Of a DNA stretch of 33,605 nt, positions 9,131 to 16,624 are shown piece by piece. The stretch spans positions 1 through 33,605 of the forward strand of contig JAISPX010000165.1 in the NCBI GenBank assembly GCA_031274595.1, in the 5' to 3' direction. Below the pieces are notes generated by a model. It was given only the letters and a program-made list of their open reading frames with translations, made no database searches and was not told where the DNA came from. The DNA is from Prevotellaceae bacterium. Its GTDB lineage: Bacteria > Bacteroidota > Bacteroidia > Bacteroidales > UBA932. The number at the start of each line of letters is the position of its first letter. Within the stretch, counting starts at the first letter, position 1. The translations under genes and the position numbers were made by a program.

Positions 9131-10165
9131 TTACAATTTCAATCTGAATTGTGCAATTACCGGATTATGGTCGGAGTTTGCAAATTGCAAGTCCACGACT
9201 TTAATATTTGCACATTCAACATTTGGCGATGCGAGGAAAAAATCAATGGTTGCAGTTAAACTGTGTTCTGCGCTGTAAGGTTTATCCAGATAGCGGATTG
9301 TCGGAATATCGCCGACAAACCAGTTCCAGTCGCTTGGAAGAAAATCCGAAGGAATTTTTATAAGTACAAAATGTTCTGCCGTTTTAGTATCTTCGTTGGA
9401 CGAAGGCGGAGTTTGATTCCAGTCGCCGCCAACTATTACATAATTTCCCTTATTGTATTCGGCGGTTATGAATTGTTTTAGAAAATTCATTTCTTCGATA
9501 CGCTGTTTTCCGTTGTCAAATGCAGAATTGTGAGTATTGATAATCAAAAGTTGTTTGCCGTTTTTTAAGTTATACCGCGCAGCGATAAAACATCTGTCAT
9601 ATAAAAATGTGCGTTCGGGCAATTTCATGGTATTGGGATAGGCAAAATGTTTTAATTCGCAAACTTGATTTTTTGTACAAAAAACAAGACTCGACATTAT
9701 TTTTCCTGTCGGATTTGTAATAGGCAAAGGAACAAAAAATGCGTTATAATTTACGCTGAAATACGAATTAAATGACGGGATAGATTTTTTAATTTCATCA
9801 AACTCGTTGATATTATACGAACGTTTGGAATCTATATCAACTTCCTGCAATAAGATAAAATCAACCGTGTCGTTGGTTTTGATAAAATCACAAATTTTCT
9901 GCATGTTTTTGCGGGTTTGCTCTTCATTTTGGCGTGATTGATTTCCTCCTTCGTAGAAAAAATCCATTGAAGCGTCCAATCCCGAATAACCTATATTCCA
10001 CGTTAAAATATTAAATGTATCGCTGTTTAACATTCCGCAGTTGTTTTGAGCAATGATTTGTTCTTTCGGCGGTTTAAAATCCATAAAAAACGTGACAGCC
10101 CAAAGCGTTATAAACAACAATATTACAATAGATACTATGATTAATATTCTCCGCAAAAATTTCAT
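9131..10165 (-). CDS. Membrane-anchored endonuclease/exonuclease/phosphatase-family protein
   Basis: 344 residues. Residues 7-28 form one N-terminal membrane segment, so the catalytic domain probably lies outside the cytoplasm. The EEP fold is marked by FNILTWNIG (Asn57), DFILLQEVD (Glu108), LLIINTHNS (His212), VIVGGDWNQTPP (Asp248, Asn250) and the C-terminal SDHNPVIAQF, which together give the usual metal and catalytic residues. Family members cleave phosphodiesters in nucleic acids, lipids or other substrates, and the target here cannot be told from sequence. It is convergent with the zinc-ribbon lipoprotein gene and is separated from its upstream neighbour by a repeat-containing gap. Confidence 0.9.
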   Translation of the reverse strand: MKFLRRILIIVSIVILLFITLWAVTFFMDFKPPKEQIIAQNNCGMLNSDTFNILTWNIGYSGLDASMDFFYEGGNQSRQNEEQTRKNMQKICDFIKTNDTVDFILLQEVDIDSKRSYNINEFDEIKKSIPSFNSYFSVNYNAFFVPLPITNPTGKIMSSLVFCTKNQVCELKHFAYPNTMKLPERTFLYDRCFIAARYNLKNGKQLLIINTHNSAFDNGKQRIEEMNFLKQFITAEYNKGNYVIVGGDWNQTPPSSNEDTKTAEHFVLIKIPSDFLPSDWNWFVGDIPTIRYLDKPYSAEHSLTATIDFFLASPNVECANIKVVDLQFANSDHNPVIAQFRLKL

Positions 10166-10282
10166 TTGTAATCATTTTGTTGCAAAAATACAAATAAAGT
10201 TTGTAATCTTATAAAATTGATAAAGTATTTGTAATGTTCATTATTTTCTGTCTTGTTTTTGTTGGGAGAATATAAATCCATA

Positions 10283-10301
10283 ACAGAATTTGAAATTCTG
10301 T
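10283..10301. repeat. Palindrome ACAGAATTTGAAATTCTGT
   Basis: A perfect 9-bp inverted repeat around a single G. A related, slightly diverged copy lies at 33443-33461, so this is a dispersed repeat of the genome rather than a gene-specific site. Confidence 0.6.
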
Positions 10302-10330
10302 CAGAGGTCTTCTTTCATCTCTCCCGTTTG

Positions 10331-10437
10331 GTTAGAACAACTCTAATCACCCGATTAGAACGTCTCTAATCGCTCGATTAGAACGTCTCTAATCACTCGA
10401 TTAGAATGTCTCTAATCACTCGATTAGAAACTCTAAT
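10331..10437. repeat. 23-bp tandem repeat, about 4.5 copies, each containing an inverted repeat
   Basis: The units begin at 10331 (degenerate, 22 bp), 10353, 10376, 10399 and 10422 (partial). Each full unit reads GATTAGA, 5 nt, TCTAATC, then a 4-nt linker, so every unit can form a 7-bp stem with a 5-nt loop. The rest of the 10166-10593 gap holds the palindrome at 10283, AT-rich sequence and a terminator, and no gene was seen. Confidence 0.9.
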
Positions 10438-10534
10438 TTATTGCATCGTAAGAATTTTAACAAAAACGGCAGTATTTTATTATTAATCATTTATCATTAA
10501 ATCATTAACCATTTCAGCGGTTTGGTATTAGTTA

Positions 10535-10580
10535 TCACAAACAAAAGCCGATTCTCGGAAGAATCGACTTTTATTTGTGA
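10535..10580 (-). terminator. Stem-loop terminator after the zinc-ribbon protein gene
   Basis: A 46-bp inverted repeat starts 14 bp past the stop codon of the gene at 10594. Its core pairs AAAGTCGATTC with GAATCGGCTTT around a 6-nt loop, and outer TCACAAA/TTTGTGA arms extend it. The minus-strand descending arm is followed by T-rich sequence, fitting intrinsic termination. Confidence 0.7.
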
Positions 10581-10593
10581 TTAACGTTTGCAT

Positions 10594-11424
10594 TTATTCG
10601 CTTGCGAAATCGGCATCCACAAGAATGCGTCCGCAGTATTCGCAAACAATTACCTTCTTACTCAGTTTAATGTCTAATTGTCGTTGCGGAGGAATTTTAT
10701 TGAAACAACCGCCGCAGGCGTCGCGTTTAACTGTTACGACAGCCAAGCCGTTTCGAGCGTTATGACGAATTTTGTTGTAAGCTGTAAGTAAACGCGGCTC
10801 AATCAGACTCTTAATTTCATTTGTACGACTGGTTAGTTCTTTTTCATCATTGGCAGTTTCGGATGTAATTTCATTCAGTTGTTGTTTTTTCTCTTCAAGC
10901 GCAACTTTTTTGTCGGCAAGCATAGATTTTGTAGCATCGATTTCACGTTTTTTCTCTTTGATTTTTACGCCGAGTTCTTTTATTATTTTTTCATTCAACT
11001 CAATTTCCAAACTTTGATACTCCAACTCTTTTGACAACGAATCAAACTCACGATTGTTTCTTACATTTTTTTGTTGTTCTTCATATTTCTTTATGAGATT
11101 TTTTGATGTTTCAACATCGCCTTTTCGTTTCGTTATGTTACTTTCGATTTCTTTGATTTCCTGCATTAAATTTTTTATACGGGTATCAAATCCTATGATT
11201 TCGTCTTCCAAATCCTGAACTTCAAGAGGTAATTCGCCTCTTATGATTTTAATATTGTCAATACTTGAATCAATGGTTTGTAATTCGTACAATAATCTCA
11301 ACTTGTTTACCGATGATAAATCAGACAACAGTGTATCTTTTTTATAACCTGATTTTGCCGTTACTTTCTTCGTTGAAGGTTTTTCAACTTTTTTTACTTC
11401 TGTTTTTTTTGTTTTTTCTGCCAT
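10594..11424 (-). CDS. Coiled-coil C4 zinc-ribbon protein (CT398-like)
   Basis: 276 residues. A Lys-rich tail (1-30, with TKKTEVKKVEKPSTKK) precedes a long charged coiled coil (about 40-210) and a C-terminal C4 zinc ribbon with Cys237, Cys240, Cys261 and Cys264 (DACGGCFNKIPPQRQ and VIVCEYCGRILVD). This is the PF02591/CT398-like architecture. The molecular role is not settled; members are thought to act with flagellar, secretion or nucleic-acid machinery in some bacteria. A Nif3-like gene lies upstream, a pairing that I recall as common in Bacteroidota. The Lys-rich tail resembles the histone H1-like protein encoded immediately upstream. Confidence 0.9.
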   Translation of the reverse strand: MAEKTKKTEVKKVEKPSTKKVTAKSGYKKDTLLSDLSSVNKLRLLYELQTIDSSIDNIKIIRGELPLEVQDLEDEIIGFDTRIKNLMQEIKEIESNITKRKGDVETSKNLIKKYEEQQKNVRNNREFDSLSKELEYQSLEIELNEKIIKELGVKIKEKKREIDATKSMLADKKVALEEKKQQLNEITSETANDEKELTSRTNEIKSLIEPRLLTAYNKIRHNARNGLAVVTVKRDACGGCFNKIPPQRQLDIKLSKKVIVCEYCGRILVDADFASE

Positions 11425-11461
11425 TTAATGTAATAATTTTAAAACCTATAAGAAAAATTTC

Positions 11462-11878
11462 TTACTTTTTAGTTGTAGCCTTTTTAGGCGTCGCGGCTTT
11501 TTTTACTGTTTTTTTAACCGCTGTCTTTTTTGCAGGCTCTGCTTTTTTTACTGCTGCTTTTTTAGTTGGTTCAACTTTCTTTGCCGCTGTTTTTTTTGCA
11601 GGCGCTGCCTTTTTTACGACTTTTTTTGCCACTGTTTTTTTAGCAGGCTCAACTTTCTTTGCTGCTGTTTTTTTTACAGGCGCAGCTTTTTTTACGACTT
11701 TTTTTGCTACTGCTTTTTTAGCAGGTTCAACTTTTTTTACTGTTGCTTTTTTAGCAGTCGTTGTTTTTTTAGCAGGTTCAGCTTCTTTCACAACTTTTTT
11801 TGCTACCGCTTTTTTAGCAGGGGCTTCCACCTGTTTTGCAGGCTTAGTAGCAACTGCTTTTGTTTCTTTTTTTGCCAT
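11462..11878 (-). CDS. Histone H1-like Lys/Ala-rich protein
   Basis: 138 residues made almost only of Lys, Ala, Val, Thr, Pro and Glu. It consists of imperfect tandem repeats of about 26 residues, for example VEPAKKAVAKKVVKKAAPVK followed by KTAAKK, repeated with small changes. There is no folded domain, no Cys and no Trp. Proteins of this kind bind DNA without strong sequence preference and resemble eukaryotic H1 tails and chlamydial Hc proteins, so a nucleoid-associated role is likely. It sits 37 bp upstream of the CT398-like gene and 15 bp downstream of the Nif3-like gene, in the same direction. The number of repeats may vary between strains. Confidence 0.85.
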   Translation of the reverse strand: MAKKETKAVATKPAKQVEAPAKKAVAKKVVKEAEPAKKTTTAKKATVKKVEPAKKAVAKKVVKKAAPVKKTAAKKVEPAKKTVAKKVVKKAAPAKKTAAKKVEPTKKAAVKKAEPAKKTAVKKTVKKAATPKKATTKK

Positions 11879-11893
11879 AATTTTTTTGTTTAA

Positions 11894-12991
11894 TTAAATA
11901 ATATAAATAATAGGGTTTATATTCTTTTCAGCAATTTGCGCTGCAAAGTTAGATAAATTTTTCTTAATAATATCACAAAATATTTCCGTAGTAAATTGTT
12001 CGCTCTCAAAATGTCCTATGTCGGCGATGGTAATTTTATTTTCAGCATCAAAAAACTGATGATATTTAAAATCGCCTGAAACAAAAATATCCGCTTGATT
12101 TGCGATAGCATCGTGAAGCAAAAAACTTCCTGCTCCTCCGCATACCGCAACGCGCGAAATGGTTTTTGAAACTGGTTTTGTGGAACGAATAATTTTTAAC
12201 GAAAAAACATTTTTAATCATTTCATAAAACTCATCATGCGTCATTGGTTTGGGCAAAGTTCCAATCATTCCCGAGCCTGCATTTTCGTATTTGTTATCTA
12301 CATTGTAGATGTCGTAAGCAACTTCTTCGTATGGATGATTTTTCAGTATTGCCTTTTTTATTTCTGATAAATTATTTTTTGGCGCAATCATCTCAATTTT
12401 TATTTCGTCTTCGACATGTAATTTTCCTTTTTCACCTGTAAACGGTTTTGTGTTTTCGCCTGCCTTGAAAGTTCCTTTACCTTTTGTACAAAAACTACAA
12501 TCGCTGTATGCGCCTATGTTTCCTGCTCCTGCATCAAACATTGCGTTGCGTATTTTTTCTGCATACAGTTCGGGAACGTAAACTGCAATTTTCACTAATT
12601 CGTTTTTTCGCGGCGAGAGAATTTTACAATCGGTTAAGTTTAATTTCTCGCAGATTTTTGTATTTACTCCGCCCGCGATGTTATCCATATTTGTATGCGC
12701 TGCATAAAGCGCTATATCGTGTTTTATTGCTTTTGCAACTATCCGTTGGGTTGACGTTTGTCCTGTTATTTTTTTCAATCCCGAAAACACAACAGGATGG
12801 TGAGAAATAATGAAATTTATTTTTTTTGATATTGCTTCGTCAATAATTTCTTCGGTAATATCAACGCACAAAAGCGCCGAATTTGTTTCTGTTTCGGCAT
12901 TTCCGACAATCAGTCCCGAGTTATCAAAATCTTCCTGATAACATAACGGAGCGTAGTCTTCTATACATTGTATTACATCTTTGATTTTCAT
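11894..12991 (-). CDS. Nif3-like dinuclear metal-centre protein
   Basis: 365 residues, the length of the long bacterial form. The metal-binding residues are in place: IISHHPVVFSG (His64, His65), AAHTNMDNIAGGVN (Asp103), and near the C-terminus DIGHFESEQFT (His and Glu). A central insert of the CutA/PII-like type (VKIAVYVPELYAEKIRNAMF) is present, as in YqfO-type members. The family forms hexamers; it is often labelled GTP cyclohydrolase 1 type 2, but the physiological role is unclear. Its start overlaps the end of the MerR-like gene by 4 bp (ATGA), indicating translational coupling. Confidence 0.95.
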   Translation of the reverse strand: MKIKDVIQCIEDYAPLCYQEDFDNSGLIVGNAETETNSALLCVDITEEIIDEAISKKINFIISHHPVVFSGLKKITGQTSTQRIVAKAIKHDIALYAAHTNMDNIAGGVNTKICEKLNLTDCKILSPRKNELVKIAVYVPELYAEKIRNAMFDAGAGNIGAYSDCSFCTKGKGTFKAGENTKPFTGEKGKLHVEDEIKIEMIAPKNNLSEIKKAILKNHPYEEVAYDIYNVDNKYENAGSGMIGTLPKPMTHDEFYEMIKNVFSLKIIRSTKPVSKTISRVAVCGGAGSFLLHDAIANQADIFVSGDFKYHQFFDAENKITIADIGHFESEQFTTEIFCDIIKKNLSNFAAQIAEKNINPIIYII

Positions 12992-13326
12992 ATATTTTTT
13001 TTAATTTCGAGCAATTGTTTTTTTATGCGTTCCAATGTTTCTATCACTTGCATGTTTTTTGTCGTTCCTTCGCGATTTTCAATTATTCGTTTATAAGCGC
13101 CATCTAATTTCATTCCCTGTTTACGGACTAAAAAATGTATTAATTTTATAGTTTCAACATCTTGTTGCGAAAAAAGTCTGTTGCCTTTTTTATTTCTTTT
13201 AGGATTTATTATGTTTCTGAAATGATTAGTCCAAAAGCGAATTAGCGATGTTTCTTCACCAAAAATATCTGCAACTTCTCCAATTGAGTAGAATAATTTT
13301 TCCGATTCGTTTTTTTCGTCAGCCAT
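12988..13326 (-). CDS. MerR-family transcriptional regulator
   Basis: With the start at 13326 the protein has 112 residues and begins MADEKNESEKLFYSIGEVAD. The winged-helix segment reads YSIGEVADIFGEETSLIRFW, then NKKGNRLFSQQDVETIKLIHFLVRKQGMKLDGA, the usual MerR helix-turn-helix plus wing. A short Lys-rich helix follows, with no ligand-binding domain. An upstream ATG at 13380 would add 18 hydrophobic residues (YILLCGYCLYYLL) that do not fit a cytoplasmic regulator, so I prefer the inner start. The 4-bp overlap with the Nif3-like gene makes it the first gene of that group. Such short MerR proteins are conserved in Bacteroidota; the target is unknown. Confidence 0.88.
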   Translation of the reverse strand: MADEKNESEKLFYSIGEVADIFGEETSLIRFWTNHFRNIINPKRNKKGNRLFSQQDVETIKLIHFLVRKQGMKLDGAYKRIIENREGTTKNMQVIETLERIKKQLLEIKKNI

Positions 13327-13602
13327 CCTTGCTTTCAATAAATAATACAAACAATATCCGCACAAAAGTATGTATTTCATTCACAATCACAAAAAACATA
13401 TCGCAATATTTTTTCAACATGTTTTCAACACGAAGAAATTTTAGATGAAAAATATATAAATAAATGTTTTTTTGAATGAAATCAGTGTGAAAATATCGGA
13501 AAGTAAATGAACAATCCAATATGAAATCTTAATGCTTTTTGCAACTGTTTTTATTTGTTATTTATTAATGTTTGCTTGGCTTCGCAAGGAAGAATTAATC
13601 AT

Positions 13603-13824
13603 TTATTTTACAAACTTAACAAACTCTTTGATTACTTCATCCCATTTCATTGTGCGATAATCAGATTTACCATCTTCGCCAATCAATTCAAAATTGTGTC
13701 CGCGACCAAGCATTGGATGCATTTTGTAATTTTTTTTCCCGCTAAATCCGAAATATATCGGCAATAGTTCGCAGGCAAGACTGTGATAATCTTTTGAGAG
13801 TTTTTTTATGGCAAAGTTTAAAAA
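13603..13824 (-). pseudogene. C-terminal remnant of an unidentified protein
   Basis: Between stops at 13825 and 13603, the minus strand encodes FAIKKLSKDYHSLACELLPI, then KMHPMLGRGHNFELIGEDGK and DEVIKEFVKFVK. The composition is protein-like but no start codon is available before the internal Met at KMHP, so it looks like the tail of a truncated gene. The GRGHNF segment could be the His region of an alpha/beta hydrolase, which is only a guess. The rest of the gap, 13327-13602, shows no gene. Confidence 0.35.
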
Positions 13825-13829
13825 TTATT

Positions 13830-15428
13830 TTACAAGTTTCCCCATCGCTTTTTATCTTTTTCTGTTTTTAATTTTTCAAAAAGTTCTTTGCAGTTAAGAT
13901 TTTTTAATTCAATCCCCCAAAATATGTCGTTTTCTGCGTTAATGATTTTTGCCCGCCTTTTTATTTCATTAATATAATCGTCTGTATAAAGTTGGTAAAG
14001 CGGTGTATTTCTCAGTTCCTGTTGTAACGGTTGCAGAAAAATATAACCGTCGAAATTATCTGCAAAAGTACCTGTTTTAATATCAAAACCAATATCAGCA
14101 TTATCAAAAGGCTCATTGCAGAACGGACTGTTTTTCAAGTCAAAAGCAATTGGCTTGTTTCCATTTTCAGCAAAAACAAAGTCGTAAAGCCCTTTTCTGA
14201 TTTTCCCCAAAATATATCCGTTATTTGTAATTCGTGCCGAATGCGTGAAAATTGAAAAAACATTTTCGTTCTCCAGTTTTTCGGACAAAATATTGCCTGC
14301 TGATAAGCCATTGATTTGCAGCCTTCCACGTTGTAGGGCTGACGATTTGTAAGCGTGTCCACAACCTACGATAAATAAATTATTTCGTCTGTCATTCGAT
14401 TTGTTTATTTGGTTTTCAACAATTTTTGCCATTATTTCATTCCTGTCAAGATGAATTGCAGAAATGGAATCGTATTGTTTTTTTGATATAATTTCATTGT
14501 AAAAAGGACGTTGATAGTCAGTTGCAATAATTTTAATTTTATTTTCATTTGAAAGGTTATGATTTATATCCCATAAATCCATTAAAAAATCGAACATTCC
14601 TTTGTCTGCCCAACCTGTAATTTCTTCTTTTCGGAAAATATCTAAAATTATGTTTGCGTCTTTTGCTTTGTTGTTAAAGAATTTATCAAGTTCTGTTTGA
14701 GCGCTCATTGACAGTTCTAAAAAAACTGTTCCTGTGGTTTTTGAAAAGTCGGGCATTTTAATAAGATGCCGCAGTAATTCCCATGAATTTTTTCTAAAAT
14801 GTATTTCACCATAAATTACTAACTTATTGTATTTTAATTTATTAATCAAGTAGCTGATAGGTTCTTTACCGTTTGCCTCAAGGTAATTAACAAATGCGCT
14901 TGTATCAGTTGATACCACCTTAACTTGTTCCAATCTGCGTAATTTATTTAATGCTGCAACCGAATTATTTTCAATATATTGCTTTGTTTCATTCATATTG
15001 TTTACAAAACACAAATCTTCTCCACTACCTAACCATTTTCCATTTTCAAAAACTGAAAGCCCCACAAAGTAACTATCGGAATTTGTCTCTTTTCGGAAAA
15101 CAATACCTACGGAATCTTTATAGATTACTTCCTGCTCTATATTAGAATTTAACAGCAATTCTGCCGCTTTTTGAGGATATGGCGTATGAGACTGTTGCCG
15201 CACTACAGCATCAATCATTCCAGAATAAATTGTATCATAGTTTCCTTCAATCCACAAATGCATGCGTGCAACATAGTTTTCCAAAGGCGAGGCGCAAGGA
15301 TTTTTATAAGCAATGTCTTTCACTTGCTTACCTACATGTATTACTTTGTAATCATTACTCAAATTCTGAGCAAAAACGGAAAATCCAAAAAAGGACAGGC
15401 ATAAAATAGCCAATAATCTTCTATGCAT
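13830..15428 (-). CDS. Exported erythromycin-esterase/ChaN-like protein
   Basis: 532 residues with signal peptide MHRRLLAILCLSFFGFSVFA. Residues 25-180 form an N-terminal region of unknown type. The second half carries the EreA/ChaN-like pattern: VIYGEIHF (Glu208, His210), FLELS (Glu238), TDYQRP (303-308), HLDRNEIMAKIVENQI (326-341) and IVGCGHAYKSS (His358). These are the places where EreA-type enzymes keep their catalytic His/Glu residues and where ChaN keeps haem ligands. The reaction is unknown; hydrolysis of a cyclic or modified peptide ester is one possibility. It follows the radical SAM peptide genes in the same direction but is separated from them by an insertion-element remnant, so membership of that cluster is an inference. 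Confidence 0.8.
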   Translation of the reverse strand: MHRRLLAILCLSFFGFSVFAQNLSNDYKVIHVGKQVKDIAYKNPCASPLENYVARMHLWIEGNYDTIYSGMIDAVVRQQSHTPYPQKAAELLLNSNIEQEVIYKDSVGIVFRKETNSDSYFVGLSVFENGKWLGSGEDLCFVNNMNETKQYIENNSVAALNKLRRLEQVKVVSTDTSAFVNYLEANGKEPISYLINKLKYNKLVIYGEIHFRKNSWELLRHLIKMPDFSKTTGTVFLELSMSAQTELDKFFNNKAKDANIILDIFRKEEITGWADKGMFDFLMDLWDINHNLSNENKIKIIATDYQRPFYNEIISKKQYDSISAIHLDRNEIMAKIVENQINKSNDRRNNLFIVGCGHAYKSSALQRGRLQINGLSAGNILSEKLENENVFSIFTHSARITNNGYILGKIRKGLYDFVFAENGNKPIAFDLKNSPFCNEPFDNADIGFDIKTGTFADNFDGYIFLQPLQQELRNTPLYQLYTDDYINEIKRRAKIINAENDIFWGIELKNLNCKELFEKLKTEKDKKRWGNL

Positions 15429-15454
15429 AATATTTTATCTTACGTACATTCAAG

Positions 15455-15643
15455 TCACAAATGCAACTTTTTGTTTATGCAAAAGTAGCGAAAATTTTTC
15501 AATAGGCGTCAAGAATCCTAATTTTTTTCGGGGTCTGTTGTTGAGTTTATTTTCAATGTATTCAATATATTGATTATCAATAGTATCAAAGTCTGTTTTC
15601 CTGCAGAAATTTTGTGCCTTTGTGTCTGTGTTAAATGTGCCAT
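15455..15643 (-). pseudogene. IS30-family transposase, N- and C-terminal ends fused by deletion
   Basis: An ATG at 15643 begins MAHLTQTQRHKISAG, like the start of IS30 transposases. The sequence then jumps out of frame near 15599 to KTDFDTIDNQYIEYIENKLN, followed by NRPRKKLGFLTPIEKF and ending KVAFVT, the typical C-terminus with the NRPRK.LG.. TP motif. The whole DDE domain is missing. The stop overlaps the terminal repeat, as is usual in Bacteroidota IS30 copies. Confidence 0.85.
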
Positions 15644-15761
15644 AAATTACAACTTTTTGGACGGAGGCTAATTTACAACATTTATTCCATTTTGGCAGGG
15701 AAAGGGAAAGTTTTTTCTTTCTCTTCCTGTCAAATAAAATTTTTGTCGAACTTCAATCCTC

Positions 15762-15906
15762 CAGGGTCAACGCATTAAAATTAATTTATTTGCGTAATTA
15801 CTTGATAATCAAATGTTGTTTTTTGAAAATTTTACAAAAATAGCCAAAATGCTATTTTTTAACCATCTGTATATCAATGTAATAAAATTTTAATGCGTTG
15901 CCCCTG
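15762..15906. mobile_element. 145-bp MITE-like element with 21-bp terminal repeats and 10-bp target duplication
   Basis: The ends are inverted repeats matching at 20 of 21 positions, with the perfect core CAACGCATTAAAATT at 15768-15782 and its reverse complement at 15886-15900; the outer ends read CAGGG. The 10-bp sequence TTCAATCCTC flanks it directly on both sides (15752-15761 and 15907-15916), the expected target duplication. The inside is A/T-rich and non-coding. The duplication length and CAGGG end suggest mobilisation by an IS4-type transposase, which is an inference. It is inserted inside the IS30 remnant. Confidence 0.85.
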
Positions 15907-16002
15907 TTCAATCCTCCGAAAAGTTGCATTTATTAGTTGAATTTATATACAACAAAATTAGTGATTATAATATTTTTCATGTAAAATTGAATTTTAAATA
16001 TA

Positions 16003-16452
16003 TTATTCTCTCTTTTTAAATATCCGTTTTATCCATTTTATAATGGTGGCAATGTCCGATTTTGCTGCGATTTCCCATTTTAATGTCTGCATGTTAAAAC
16101 GATATTCAACGTCTATGTATGCGCCAAAATCTTCGGTAATTTCAAAAGGTTTAAGTTTTGTATAATCGGGTTCCATTTTTCTGAAAATACCGAAATTGTT
16201 AGAAAAAACACTGCGAACAAACAACAAATCGGGATTAATAGAATCGTTTTTAGATTTTTCATTATTGTACAAATCCAATTCTACAGGGAGTTTTGCAGGA
16301 TAAAGATTTTTTAAATTGTTGTTTATATTGCTTTGCGGTAAAACGTTTTTAATGTTTAACGTATCGTTAATTAATATGTTTTGTGTTTCTGTTTGCGCAA
16401 AAACGACACACGAATTAATAATCAAAACATATATGATGATAATTTTTTCCAC
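16003..16452 (-). CDS. Small exported protein of unknown function
   Basis: 149 residues. The N-terminus MEKIIIIYVLIINSCVVFAQ is a signal peptide with a likely cut after FAQ. The rest contains LYPAKLPVELDLYNNEKSKN, DYTKLKPFEITEDFGAYID and a basic C-terminus IIKWIKRIFKKRE. I recognise no domain, and it has no cysteine in the mature part. It follows the S41 peptidase gene in the same direction after a 172-bp gap, so it may belong to the peptide cluster. The basic amphipathic tail could touch membranes or bind an acidic partner; this is only an observation of composition. Confidence 0.65.
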   Translation of the reverse strand: MEKIIIIYVLIINSCVVFAQTETQNILINDTLNIKNVLPQSNINNNLKNLYPAKLPVELDLYNNEKSKNDSINPDLLFVRSVFSNNFGIFRKMEPDYTKLKPFEITEDFGAYIDVEYRFNMQTLKWEIAAKSDIATIIKWIKRIFKKRE

Positions 16453-16624
16453 TTTTTATCATAATTTCAGTAAAGATATGTTTTTCTGCAAAAACGTGCC
16501 GTTAAATTTTGTTATTTTTTATTTTTGCTACTGATGGTGTTTCAAAACATTCAAAAATATTAATAACCTGCGTTATTTGTGTGTTTATGAAATAGCCTCG
16601 TTTTTTATATCTTTTTATAAATAA

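Larger units (their letters stand above)
15449..15941 (-). mobile_element. Internally deleted IS30-type element with both terminal inverted repeats
   Basis: The ends form 23-bp inverted repeats, 15449-15471 against 15919-15941, that match at 20 of 23 positions and share AAATGCAACTTTT. Inside are the first and last parts of an IS30-family transposase joined by a deletion. The right part also contains a separate 145-bp insertion (15762-15906). Removing that and its duplicated 10-bp target leaves about 340 bp, far short of a full IS30 element. It fills most of the gap between the EreA-like gene and the 149-residue secreted protein gene. The exact outer boundary and any 2-3 bp target duplication are uncertain. 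Confidence 0.8.

Noticed and set aside
10331-10437. Possible CRISPR array
   Set aside because: The repeats follow each other without unique spacers and no cas gene is near; it is a plain tandem repeat.
11265-11897. Long plus-strand frame rich in Phe and Ala
   Set aside because: It is the antisense reading of the Lys/Ala repeats of the histone H1-like gene and has no independent support.
12988-13380. MerR start at the upstream ATG
   Set aside because: The 18 added residues are hydrophobic and precede the normal start of the DNA-binding domain, so the inner ATG at 13326 is preferred.
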